Shown: one piece after another, positions 1 to 8,795 of the stretch
Layout: each line of letters begins with the position of its first letter
How positions within the stretch are numbered: the first letter of the stretch is position 1
Origin: Ochromonadaceae sp. CCMP2298
Lineage: Eukaryota; Sar; Synurophyceae; Ochromonadales; Ochromonadaceae
NCBI GenBank assembly: GCA_026770595.1
Contig: MU633936.1
Span: 1-16,908 of the forward strand
Direction of reading: 5' to 3'
DNA: 16,908 nt
The notes under the pieces: generated by a model
The model's input: the letters and a program-made list of their open reading frames with translations, nothing else
Database searches by the model: none
What the model was told of the DNA's origin: nothing
Position numbers and translations under genes: made by a program

Positions 1-94
1 GTGCAAAATATCTCTCATTTAGGCGCTTTTGGCAGGCAAAAAAACGAATAACCCTTTACCTCAGAGGCTGGAGTTTTGACTACCGCTCGGCAGG
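1..94 (+). repeat. Outer direct copy of the foldback-element arm
   Basis: This stretch closely repeats about 281-375: both run from a GTGCAA start through TCTCTCATTTAGGCGCTTTT, an A-rich tract with AAAAACGAATAACCCTTT, and GAGTTTTG to TACCGCTCGGCAGG. Its reverse complement also matches about 112-200, so three copies of one arm lie in the first 400 bases in the order plus, minus, plus. The copy has diverged in the middle and probably continues beyond the left edge of the window. It holds no convincing coding sequence. Confidence 0.8.
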
Positions 95-393
95 TTCATC
101 GTGAATCCGCTCACCTGCCGAGCGGTAGCCAAAACTCAGACCTGAGTTCGGAAGGGTTAACTTTTCACAGTCAAAAGCGCCTAAATGAGAGAAATTTTGA
201 TACAGAAAACGCCGCAACCAGAGTTCGAAGTCGAATCGAGGATAGTTCGAAACGAACTCTAGTCGCAGAAACCGAATTTTGTGCAACATATCTCTCATTT
301 AGGCGCTTTTGGCTGACAAAAAAACGAATAACCCTTTCGAACTCAGGTCTGAGTTTTGGCTACCGCTCGGCAGGTGAGCGGATTCACGATGAA
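95..393. mobile_element. MITE-like foldback element with long terminal inverted repeats
   Basis: The left arm (95 to about 200) and right arm (about 288 to 393) are reverse complements. The outer 21 bases match exactly, and the match then runs through the CTGCCGAGCGGTAGCCAAAA and CTCAGACCTGAGTTC blocks to GGCGCTTTT/AAAAGCGCC. Internal divergence is confined to a short A-rich stretch. The arms enclose about 85 bases that contain a further small inverted pair (AGAGTTCG at 220-227, CGAACTCT at 253-260). It has no transposase ORF and is about 300 bp long, which fits a non-autonomous foldback element. No clear target-site duplication is visible, so the mobility claim is inference from structure. 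Confidence 0.65.
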
Positions 394-414
394 GGTGAGC
401 GGATTCACGATGAA
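373..414 (+). repeat. Two tandem exact 21-bp units
   Basis: Positions 373-393 and 394-414 are identical. The same 21 bases occur inverted at 95-115, at the other end of the foldback element. The duplicated terminal unit may be an insertion scar or an array from which the element's ends derive. Confidence 0.9.
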
Positions 415-425
415 ATTAAGAAAAA

Positions 426-436
426 GGTAACTTACC
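426..436. promoter_or_regulatory. Palindrome GGTAACTTACC upstream of the SGNH hydrolase gene
   Basis: An 11-base perfect palindrome about a central C lies about 90 bases upstream of the start at 525. The core GTAASTTAC (S = C or G) recurs upstream of three other genes here (4587-4599, 13797-13805, 16085-16093). A binding site for a dimeric factor is inferred from symmetry and placement only. Confidence 0.4.
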
Positions 437-524
437 TCCTGCTTACCCGCTTTAGAAGTAGGTACCCTATGGAAATTTCCATAAACTTTACTTCTGCCAC
501 ATCGTGTTCCACTTAAGTTACAAG

Positions 525-2548
525 ATGATGGCGTCACTGATGTTGCTGGCGTGGTGTCTGGGACTGTGCTTCTCTGAGGACGTGCAGAACTACTGCAAGG
601 TGTCGTCCTTGATCGACAAACAACAAGACCACTTACTGCCCTACCCCATCTTCTACGAGGCAGCCCTGCTAGCACCGAGCGAATTAATCGCCGACGCGTC
701 CCTCGTGCCCGCGTCCTCCAAGACCTACGAGTGTGATATCCGAAGAGAAGTCGAGGAAAATTACAGAGGGAACAGGAATCTCTGGGGGACGCGCATCAAT
801 GACCAGGTGAGAGGTGTTTGCGTGCCCAACATATGTCCAGTGGACCACAGAGCGCTCAATCTCTCCTGGTCCGCGCTCAACTGGCCCTACCGAGCAGACG
901 CCGTGTGCGCGCTGGCCAAAAACAGGGATGTGGGCGATGTTGGGAACAGGGCAATAAGGCGAACTCCAGCGCGGGATAGGCACGATAAGCGCACACGCAG
1001 GCGGACACAGGGACAGGAAAAGGGACATAGACCGCAGAGACATACGCAGACGCAGGCACGGGTGAACGTGGTGGTATTCGGTGGGTCCATGACGAGAGGT
1101 GAGGACATCCTGCTGGATTGCGTGCAGCCAGACCACCACTCCGTATACCCCGCCAACCTGGTGCAGCTCAGCTATGCCCCCGAACGACCTCTGTGTCCGT
1201 GGTTTGCCCGCCTGATGGGCTGGATGGCGCACACATTCGGCGCCGACCACGACCTCAGGTTCTACAATCTCGCTATCGGCGGCACCAGGTAGGTTGTTTG
1301 TTGTTACTAACTCTCGTCACCCGCACCCGTACTCATCTCCTACCTCTTACCTACCTTGGCGGCACCAGTTCTATGGAGATGTCCGAAGAGGTGCAGATCA
1401 GCCTGCTGTCCGCCGGCATAACCCTCTCTGGCAGCGACATCGTCTTCCTGGACCACTCCTGCAACGAGCAGAACGGAATTGGTCTAGAGCCGCTCATCCG
1501 CAACATATACAGGGAGGTGGCCACGGTGGCAGACAGGCCCAGCATAATTGTGATGGAGCAGTACTGGACAGGTAAATATGCGGAGGACTACAGGAAGATC
1601 GCCGAGTACTACCACCTGCCCATCTTCAGCCACCGTAATGTGGTCCGGGAGCTGGGCGGAAACGGATTTGGGGCCCAGGGGGAGGAGCTTGTGCAGAGGG
1701 AGCAGGGGATGCATGGCACGGAGGCGCAGAGGGTGCGGGAGCAGGGGATGGCAAGGGTATTTGGCATGTACCAGGAGTACCAGCTGCACGTACCCTGGCA
1801 CGCGCACTTGTATATAGCGGATTTGCTGGCCCTATACCTATCAGATATGATGGATAGGTGCTCCCTCCGCAGCCCCAGCCCAAACAACCCTTTCCCCAAA
1901 GCGGTTATGATCCCCCATCCCCCCAGCGACGCTTCCCCTAGCGAAGGCGCTCTGCCTAAGCCCCTGTACAACCTGCGCACGTACGGCTTCACCTGCAAGG
2001 TAATGCTCCCGCAAGACACCGAGAGCCCCTTCCTGCTCCTGAGCAGAGCGAATGCCACTCTGACGCCGGCGAATTTAGAGAAATTCGAGTCAACGTTGAC
2101 CACATGGACTGAATATGTCGATTATCACCACTCGTCCGGGTGGATAATGAATTCGGCGCAAACGAGCTCAGGGCGAGATAGGACGCTCTCCTTTCCGCTG
2201 GAGAAGCCCCTGCCGCGGTGGGATGAGGCGGCGCCCCCCAGGCTGGGGCTGCGGGTGGTGTACCTGCAGACTTACCGAAATGCGGGCGTCTTCGACATAC
2301 TTTTCTGCGGCAATAAGGTGGCACGAGTTGACGTCATGGTGGGGTCGCAGTTCAACCTACTGGTCAGCATTCCCCGCACCTTCCACTACAAGCTGGAGAG
2401 AGAAGACCTGCAACATTGCCAGAACCTGCACGGAGTCGCCCCATCAGTGAGCCTGCTGCACGACGGGCGCGTGTACGATAGAGCTAGTACTCGGTTCGAC
2501 TGCAAGGTCAAGATCATGCAGGTCAGCGTGTGTGTACTGCAAGAATAG
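525..2548 (+). CDS. Secreted SGNH/GDSL-like hydrolase (two exons)
   Basis: Exons 525-1288 and 1369-2548 give 647 aa. The frame is kept across a GT-AG intron (codon AG|T, Ser255). The start is ATG 525 (or 528), followed by a hydrophobic signal peptide of about 17 residues ending near CFS. SGNH-like blocks are visible: VVVFGGSMT with putative nucleophile Ser188, a Gly block NLAIGG at 248-253, an Asn in DHSCNEQNG (Asn287), and a His block PWHAH (His399 or His401). Family members cleave ester bonds in lipids or acetylated glycans; the substrate here is unknown. The Cys-rich N-terminal region and the signal peptide suggest a secreted or wall-facing enzyme. A basic Arg/Gln/His-rich stretch at about 143-184 precedes the nucleophile. 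It may be a linker or a frame-preserving retained intron (930-1055). The C-terminal region of about 230 aa has no recognised domain. It is convergent with the nucleotidase gene. Confidence 0.72.
1289..1368 (+). other. 80-bp intron bounded by an 11-bp direct repeat
   Basis: The donor GTAGGT follows exon sequence ending GGCGGCACCAG (1278-1288), and the intron itself ends with the identical GGCGGCACCAG (1358-1368). A perfect TACTAAC branch-point word lies at 1305-1311, unusually close (16 nt) to the donor. Splicing is required: the first frame stops at 1292, while the downstream frame carries the rest of the hydrolase fold. Confidence 0.75.
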
Positions 2549-2621
2549 GGTGGAGCTACGTCTTGAAACAAAAATGTAAAATACCAGCATTAATATATTG
2601 AAGAGAACAATACATCGTAAG

Positions 2622-2632
2622 AATAAAATAAA
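2622..2632 (+). terminator. Overlapping twin AATAAA polyadenylation signals
   Basis: Two overlapping AATAAA hexamers lie about 75 nt downstream of the stop of the SGNH hydrolase gene, in AT-rich sequence, a reasonable place for 3'-end processing. The opposite strand has only an AATTAAA variant (about 2697-2703) for the convergent nucleotidase gene. Confidence 0.4.
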
Positions 2633-2778
2633 TCAACCATGATTTCATTTCAATTAGGGTTTGCAAGAGGTGGTGGGCTGTTGAACAGTACAAAGTTTAA
2701 TTCTGCAAGCGGCTAACGTACAAAATAAGTTACATCTCCTGGGGTGTGTGACGGCCGGTTAACAAGTTCTGTAAATGT

Positions 2779-4429
2779 TCATACTTTTAACGCTACCATC
2801 GCGAGCTTCTCGGCTTGTACAGTGGAGAGGATTTTCTGGTGCAGCAGGCCGTTGGTTATGACCACGCCCTCCACGCTGGCTGCCAGCTCTCTGCCGTACG
2901 TGTAGTCGAGTTGCCTGCCCAGCAGGTCTGTCACGGTGCCCCCCGCCTCGCGCACGAAATGGTCCCCCGCTACGTGGTCCCAAATCTTCTCCCGGTAGCC
3001 CTTGGGGGGCAGCCGCAGCGTCCCCTCCGCCCCGCCCACCCCCACCACGCAGTGCTTGCACATGCCGTCTATGCGCGCGAAGTCCTGGCGCAGACCGATC
3101 GTCTTCGCCACGCGACAGGTCAGGTCTCTGTCTCCGAACACCGCCTCGGCGGATTCGCACAGCTGCGCGTCTGCCGTCTCCTTCACCATGCTGGGCGAGA
3201 CCTCGAATGCGCCGCCCAGGGGCATAGACAGCGAGCGAGCGAAGGCGCCTCTGCCGGTCACTGCGAAGTATATGGAGCCCAGTTCTGCGCTGAAGAGAGG
3301 CACGCCGCCTGTGCTGTATGTGCTATTTGTCTCTGTGCTGGCCGCTACGAGCTCCGCCCCCACCCCTACCAGTGCTATGGCGCGGGGAGGGTCTATGTAC
3401 CCGATGTTCTTGTTATCGTAGCTGCTGCCCTGCAGGAGTCTGCGCAGGTTAAGGTTGGGGCAGCCCATGGTAGACAGCACAGCCCTGCCGCCCACCAGCA
3501 GACCCAAGGCTACGCAGTAGTGCTCCCCGCGCATAAAACCCTTCGTTCCGTCTATGGGATCTAGCACCCAGACACGCTGGGTCGCGTCGCCGATGGACCC
3601 GTCGTAGCCCCCCTTGTCCAACGTCGCCACCAGCCGCTCGCCCGTCCAGGCCTCCCCCGTGGCCGCCTCCACTGCCGCCTGCACAGACCTCAGCAGCACT
3701 GGGTCCTTGCTGATCGCGCCCGAATCCTCCTCTGCCACAAACAGGTCCTGCGGGAAGGTACTGCTGATCGCGTCGATTATTAGCGCCTGCGCGGCGAAGT
3801 CAGCGATAGTCACGGGCGTGCTGTCCACCTTGCTGACTGGGGCCAGGCCTGTGGAGAGGAGGGTGTGCTGCAGAGAGCGGACCATGTACGATGCGCGGGA
3901 GACGGCGGCGATCGCAGTGTCCAGTTCCCGCTGCAGCTCACCGCCGTCGCCGAGGTTTTTGTGGCTGTCGGATGTACCCTGTGTGTTTGTGTGAGTGGAG
4001 TGGAGGGGGGGGGGGCGTCAGAGGTTGCAGCGCGGTCAACTAATAAGCTTCGCCCAGCACAGCACGTACTCTGTATTCCCGCTTGACCGTAGTGACCTTA
4101 TTCCACACATCAGCCGTATCCTCGTCGGAGAGCTTTTTCGCCCCGAGGTACTGCCCCTCCAGCAGCGTGCTCTCCAGTTGCACCCCGCTGCGGAAAGCCG
4201 TCCACAGGCAGTCCGGCAGAGCCTCCTCCTCGTGCAGACATACGCGGATATCGGGACGCAGAGCGCGCAATACATCAAGTGCACCGCTCTCGTAGGTGCT
4301 TTTCGCAACGATGATCTCTGTACAGGCTCCTCCCGCGGCGGCCGGCTGCGTGGCATGGGCGTACCTGGCCACCAGCCTGGTAGGCCGCAGGGCAGACGAG
4401 CGCCAAGCTTGCGACATGTAGCCCGCCAT
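2779..4429 (-). CDS. 3'(2'),5'-bisphosphate nucleotidase (HAL2/SAL1 family) with predicted N-terminal extension
   Basis: The core enzyme removes phosphate from 3'-phosphoadenosine 5'-phosphate, a by-product of sulfate metabolism. Counting from the Met at 3885, Mg-binding inositol-phosphatase motifs are present: DSTPVTIADF, EEDS (52-55), DPIDGTKGF (109-117) and WDHVAGD (302-308). The homologous first helix (ELQRELDTAIAAVSRASY) lies upstream of that Met. The open frame there has no ATG and reaches a stop near 4018, so a spliced exon is needed. An acceptor (CACACAG, after a C-rich tract) at 3979 pairs in phase 0 with a GTACGT donor at 4069, giving exons 4429-4070 and 3978-2779 and 519 aa. Exon 1 (120 aa) has an Arg/Ala-rich mitochondrial-like leader, then an unrecognised acidic region. 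Unspliced, exon 1 would end at TAG 4040 as a 129-aa protein, so two separate genes remain possible. The nucleotidase identity is firm; the fusion is inferred. Confidence 0.72.
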
Positions 4430-4586
4430 GATGATCCACCTCAAGCAGTGAACGCACACACTCACACTCAGCATCCAACAATGCTCTCTGCTGTGTCTGG
4501 CGTGACCGGAATGACGATACCTAGGATACAATACAACGTCACTTTGCAAAGCGTCTCCGCCGTCACGCCTCGCGAATTTTCAGGAG

Positions 4587-4599
4587 GCGTAAGTTACGC
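4587..4599. promoter_or_regulatory. Palindrome GCGTAAGTTACGC upstream of the nucleotidase gene
   Basis: A 13-base perfect palindrome about a central G lies about 160 bases upstream of the ATG at 4429. It shares the GTAASTTAC core with sites upstream of three other genes in the window. Function is inferred. Confidence 0.4.
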
Positions 4600-4638
4600 A
4601 CCAATTCCCAGGGGACCCTAATGGAACAAATATAACCC

Positions 4639-4662
4639 CTTATCCTTATCTAGGTGGATAAG
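4639..4662. promoter_or_regulatory. Cluster of three GATAAG boxes
   Basis: CTTATC at 4639-4644 and 4645-4650 and GATAAG at 4657-4662 make three GATA-type boxes in 24 bp. The outer pair (CTTATCC and GGATAAG) also forms a 7-bp inverted repeat with a 10-nt loop. GATA factors and some MYB-related factors bind such boxes in eukaryotes; a role here is inferred from clustering in a divergent spacer. Confidence 0.3.
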
Positions 4663-5254
4663 AACTACGAGAAATTAGAACCGAACTTATACTGCTTCAA
4701 CTGCGTACCTGATTTTGCTACGTCTATTTTTCAATTTCAAGTCCATAGAATACAAAGAAGTCAGCTCTGACCACAGCCAGTGAACTGGGCCGCCGCACCG
4801 CGCAACCAAGCGACTGCCTGCCGCATGGTGTAGCCAGCTCTAACAACTCATGATCTAATCCTTTACCATCGACGCATAAATAGAAGCTTCAACCAACTCA
4901 TCAATATCCACATAAAGTATCATTTTTAAAGAAGTGGTCTAAAGTAGTGTAGGGCCTGTCAAAAATAGGCGGTTTTATGTACGTCCATTTGTTTATTATT
5001 ATAGCGTCAAGTTCAATGACACACGTGTAACTTGTAACCGTCGAATGAGATCTTGCGGACCTCTCTCTCTCTTGGACTGTTGGATTCCATCCATCACAGA
5101 GTTCCTTCCAAACAGTCGTTCCTTCTTTGCATCAGCTCCCGACGTGACACGGGGGGTGCAGAGATCTGGCTCGCTGAACCCATCTCGAACGAGTGCCCAC
5201 CTGTGGAGATCCCTCTCTGTCTTTCCACCCTTTCCTGTTTGGAGCAGATTTAGC

Positions 5255-8200
5255 ATGAACAAGACTGAGAATGAGTCCACCTTGTGGAAGAGGCTCATCG
5301 AATTGGGCGTGTTCGATGACTTTTACCCGCAGCGCTTGAACGCCAGCTTCCGGTACCTGGACGTGGACAACGCAGGATGTTTCTCCCTGAAGGTGAGCTT
5401 ACCCCACAAATCCGCTCGTGCGCTGGACTAAATATTAATTTCGGTGTCCCTCTCTCAACCCTCATAGGATCTGATGCAAATGGGTCCCTTCGTGTTCTCT
5501 TTCCTAAGTCTGGACACGGAGCAAGACTCCAGCTTCGCGATCATGGACATTTTCCGCATCTTTGACCGCTCTGGCAGCGGCAATGTCACCATCGAGGAGT
5601 TCGTGCTGGGCATCGTGGCGAAGCTGCTGTCCCTCTACCGTAAGGAGGAGCTGCTGTTGAAGATGGCGGAGGAGCTGCTGTCCATCGACAACCGCGCCTC
5701 GGAACTATCCACCCGCCTGGGGGACCCCGCCGTCTCCGCGCAGCTGCCCCTCTTCCGCTCCAATCTCAAGGCCCTGCTGAACCTCATCTGCGCGCGCCTG
5801 CGTCTGTCCCGGGAAGACGTGGCCAACCTCACGCCGGCCTTCATAGTGGGCATCTTTCGTGAGTGCCTGCTACAGGCGGTGGAGGAGAGTCGCTCCTACT
5901 TCCACATATCCAATGACCGCATCGCAGGCATCCAGATGCAACTGATGGACTTCGCCGACGCGATCACGGTGAGCTCGAGTCCGTACGTGGTTGCGTGGAA
6001 TCTAGCCGGTCCCAGGGTGCAGGCTAGTGGTGGCAGTCTGGAGACAGCACTGGCCCAGCTCCCCTACGCACAGGCCCAGGCGCAAGCACAGGCACAAGCA
6101 CAGGCACAGAGTGGGGCGTTCGCCGAGGGGGACAAGAGCGGGCGCTATGCGGGTCCTAAGTCTCCCCACGAAGAGGACGAGCTAAGGGAGTTCCCAGGAA
6201 GCGCCTCCACACCCAAGCGCAAGAAATCTATACAGCTGGAGGCGCCCTTGTTCGATGCGGCCCCACGTGCCCCCTCCCCCAGCCCATCGATGGACGCCGA
6301 CACACTAGAGCGCTTAGGGGCACTGGGACATATGGGGGTGGGGGGCCTGGGGGGCTTGGGCAGCGTGGATAGCAGCCAGCTGTACCTGCTGCAGGCGGCC
6401 TTCAGATCGCTGGAGAGTTTCCTGACTCTGCCCGAGAAGGACAAGGACAGCACGGCGGCGGGGGCGCAGGGAGTGCAGGGGCAGGGGCAGGGGCAGGGGC
6501 AGGATTTTCAGGCCCTAACCAAGCACGCTCTGCGTAGCAACCACGAGTACGTGGACGACGACGGGGCGGGTGTGGGTGGGGGGTCAGTGGCGCGGCGGCG
6601 GGGCAGCACGGGGAGCAGCAGGGGGGGGGACGACACAGCCCCCATCCTGACCTCCGGCTTTGAGTTCGACCTTGTGCAGAACTTGTTCGAGGCGCAAGAC
6701 GCTCTCCGCAAGACCCGCATGCGCATGGACATCCTGGAGATGGTGCAGGATGAGATGATGGAGGAGGAGGACGAGGATGAGGAGGACGAGCAGTACGGTC
6801 CGGACGCCACCTCCTTCGAGGGCATCATGTCCGAGCTCTCGGCATTGAGGGCCTGCCTCTGTGAGCGCGCCACAGTGGACTATCCCCTGGGACATATGTT
6901 GGACAGAGACGTGGCCCTGCTGGCCCTGGATGAGAAAGATGTCATCGCGGGTGCGGGTGCGGGTGCGGGGGAGAGCAAGGGGGAGGAGAGGAGGGACAAC
7001 GCGGTGCCCAACATGCTCAAGACGATGACCTCCACCTCCAAGGAGCTGCTGGAGGTAGTGCGGCTGAAGATGCAGTCCAGCTCAGTCTCCCACACAGTCA
7101 TGGCCACTCTCAAGCAGCAGCAGGAGAAGCTGGCTGAGTACCAGACCAACACTGAGCAGGCAGACATCGCCCGCAGCGAGTTCGTCTCCCTCCACGCGGA
7201 GCTGCAGCTTCTGCGCGACAAGGTGCAGCGGCACTCGAAGGACGAGGGGCAGCTCTCTCTGTTGCAGGTCAAGAACCACGAGTTGCACAGGCACACGAAG
7301 GAACTAGAGGAGCAGCTGCTGGAGACCAAGACGCGCAAAGGTCCGGACTCCAAGAGTGACTCCAAGAAGATCCACGACCTCAAGACCTCCCTGCAGCAGA
7401 TGGAGATTAAGGGCGCGGGGCAGGGGGCGGAGATGGAGCGGCTGCAGAAGGAGAACCAGCGACTGAAGGCGGCGGCGCAGGTATCTGAGCAGCGGGTGAA
7501 AGGAGCTTTACAGGACCAGATGGCCCTGCACCACCAGCTGCAGCAGCTCGAGGACGACGCGATGGGCGCGAAGGCTACGATCACCAAGCTCACCAGGGAG
7601 ATGGAGGACCAGAAGGTATACCGCGGATATCGCGAGGACGCAGACAGGCGCATATCGGAGCTGCAGCGGGAGGTGCACAAGCGAGACGTGGAGCTGGCAG
7701 AGGCACGGGAGGAGGCGAACCTCTCAGCCAGACACCAGGCGGAGCTCAACACTGCCGAGAAGATGGTGGAGAGCTTCGAGACGCACATCGCAGAACTGTC
7801 TGCTGAGCTGGAGAAGGGGTCCGTGGCCATCCTGCAGCTAGACAATTACAGAGAGCAGCTGAGGGTGAAGACCAAGGAGAATCGGGATATGTCTTTACAC
7901 ATCCACGCGCTCGAGAACCAGCTCAAGGACGTGCCCTATCTGCAGACGAGGTACGCGGAGGTGATGGAGGAGTTGGAGGACAACAAGGCCAAAATCGAGA
8001 AACTGCCCGGGCTGCTCTCGGAGCAAGCGAGACTGAGGGGCAGCAGTCGTGCCTCCGTGAAGGCGCTGCAGGAGCAGGACAAGATGCTCAGCCACCTCAA
8101 GAGCCGCGCCAAGCAGATGGAGCGCGAGTGCGCCCTGCTGCACAACGACAACCGCGCGATGCAGGACCTGGAGCTGAAGCTGAAGGAGAGCAACCAGGAG

Positions 8201-8455
8201 ATCAAGCGCCTGCTCACCATGGTAGCGGAGGGCACCAACATCACAAACACCACCAAGTTAGGCCCCGCTGCGCGGGTCGCCGCAGCGGAGGAGGAGAAGA
8301 AGCGGTCGGAGGGGCAGCGCGGCAAGGTTCGCACTCTCATCCGTCAGTCCATCCAGTCGGCCAGTGGCAATCCAGCCGACCCCACAATACACCCGATTGC
8401 CACTGCCGCTGCTGCCGCTGCTGCGGCTGCGACTGCGGCTGCTGAGCACTCGTAA
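5255..8455 (+). CDS. EF-hand and long coiled-coil protein (two exons)
   Basis: Exons 5255-5392 and 5468-8455 give 1041 aa with a phase-0 GT-AG intron of 75 bp. Two EF-hands open the protein. The loop at 36-47 (DVDNAGCFSLKD) is degenerate at its last acidic position and is split by the intron just before its final Asp. The loop at 79-90 (DRSGSGNVTIEE) is canonical and should bind calcium. Residues up to about 190 are mixed helix. A low-complexity middle follows with seven Ala-Gln repeats (247-260), Gly-Gln repeats and an acidic run (EEEDEDEEDE, about 476-487). A heptad-rich coiled coil spans about 563-966, and a poly-Ala tail precedes the stop. No catalytic or membrane domain is seen. A calcium-responsive scaffold or cytoskeletal role is inference. 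An upstream in-frame ATG at 5045 would add 70 aa but lies in UTR-like sequence. Confidence 0.75.
6068..6109 (+). repeat. Coding Ala-Gln hexanucleotide repeat
   Basis: Seven GCN-CAR units encode (Ala-Gln)7 in the EF-hand/coiled-coil gene. A similar CAGGGG-type hexamer array at about 6476-6502 encodes a Gly-Gln run, and GCGGGT repeats lie near 6948-6970. Such coding microsatellites vary readily in length. Confidence 0.85.
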
Positions 8456-8795
8456 CTGTGTGTTTAGACTAATGTTGTAAATTTTATGTATAACTGTATA
8501 TCGCACAAAAAACCGTTTTTTTTTTTTTATCCGATTGTTTTTTGGCGTTTCGTACCATCTTCGAAGTTTCGGAACCAATAACAACCCAGCGAGAGTGCTA
8601 ACAAGTTAATGTAAATATTTCCTCAAAACCCAATTTTCCAAACCGAAATTCTTGGGTCCTCCGTCCCACCGGCGCCTCTCGGAACCACAATCCCACCACC
8701 GCGTGGATCTATCTGAGGTTCTCTGCGCTAGTTTAGCAGCTGGCATTCATTGGCTAGATCGAGTCATTCATATCTTTGCTTTGAATAAATCGAAT
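8456..8795. other. Intergenic spacer between the EF-hand gene and ATP1
   Basis: A 340-bp spacer between two rightward genes. It has a run of 13 T (8516-8528) shortly after the EF-hand gene stop and an AT-rich middle. No ORF, tRNA, GTAASTTAC core or canonical AATAAA placed for the upstream gene was seen. It must hold the upstream 3' end and the ATP1 promoter and 5' UTR. Confidence 0.6.

Larger units (their letters stand above)
4430..5254. other. Divergent intergenic region
   Basis: This region of about 825 bp separates the start of the leftward nucleotidase gene from the rightward EF-hand gene. It is more AT-rich than the flanking coding DNA and contains no convincing ORF or tRNA. It holds the GCGTAAGTTACGC palindrome (4587-4599), a triple GATAAG cluster (4639-4662), a TATA-like ATAAATA near 4875, and GTAACTTGTAAC at 5027-5038, about 220 bp before the EF-hand start. 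The frame is open back to an ATG at 5045, but that stretch has weaker GC-third bias and looks like 5' UTR. Confidence 0.6.

Noticed and set aside
220-260. Possible tRNA-like hairpin in the first 300 bases
   Set aside because: The AGAGTTCG/CGAACTCT pair resembles a T-arm word, but no acceptor stem or anticodon arm can be drawn; it is part of the foldback element.
2815-3564. A 249-aa plus-strand frame opposite the nucleotidase gene
   Set aside because: Shadow of the well-supported nucleotidase exon; no motifs and no splice-compatible partner.
6880-7845. A 321-aa Ser/Cys-rich open frame antisense to the coiled-coil gene
   Set aside because: Its composition is the direct mirror of GAG/CAG/AAG-rich coiled-coil codons; no recognisable motif.
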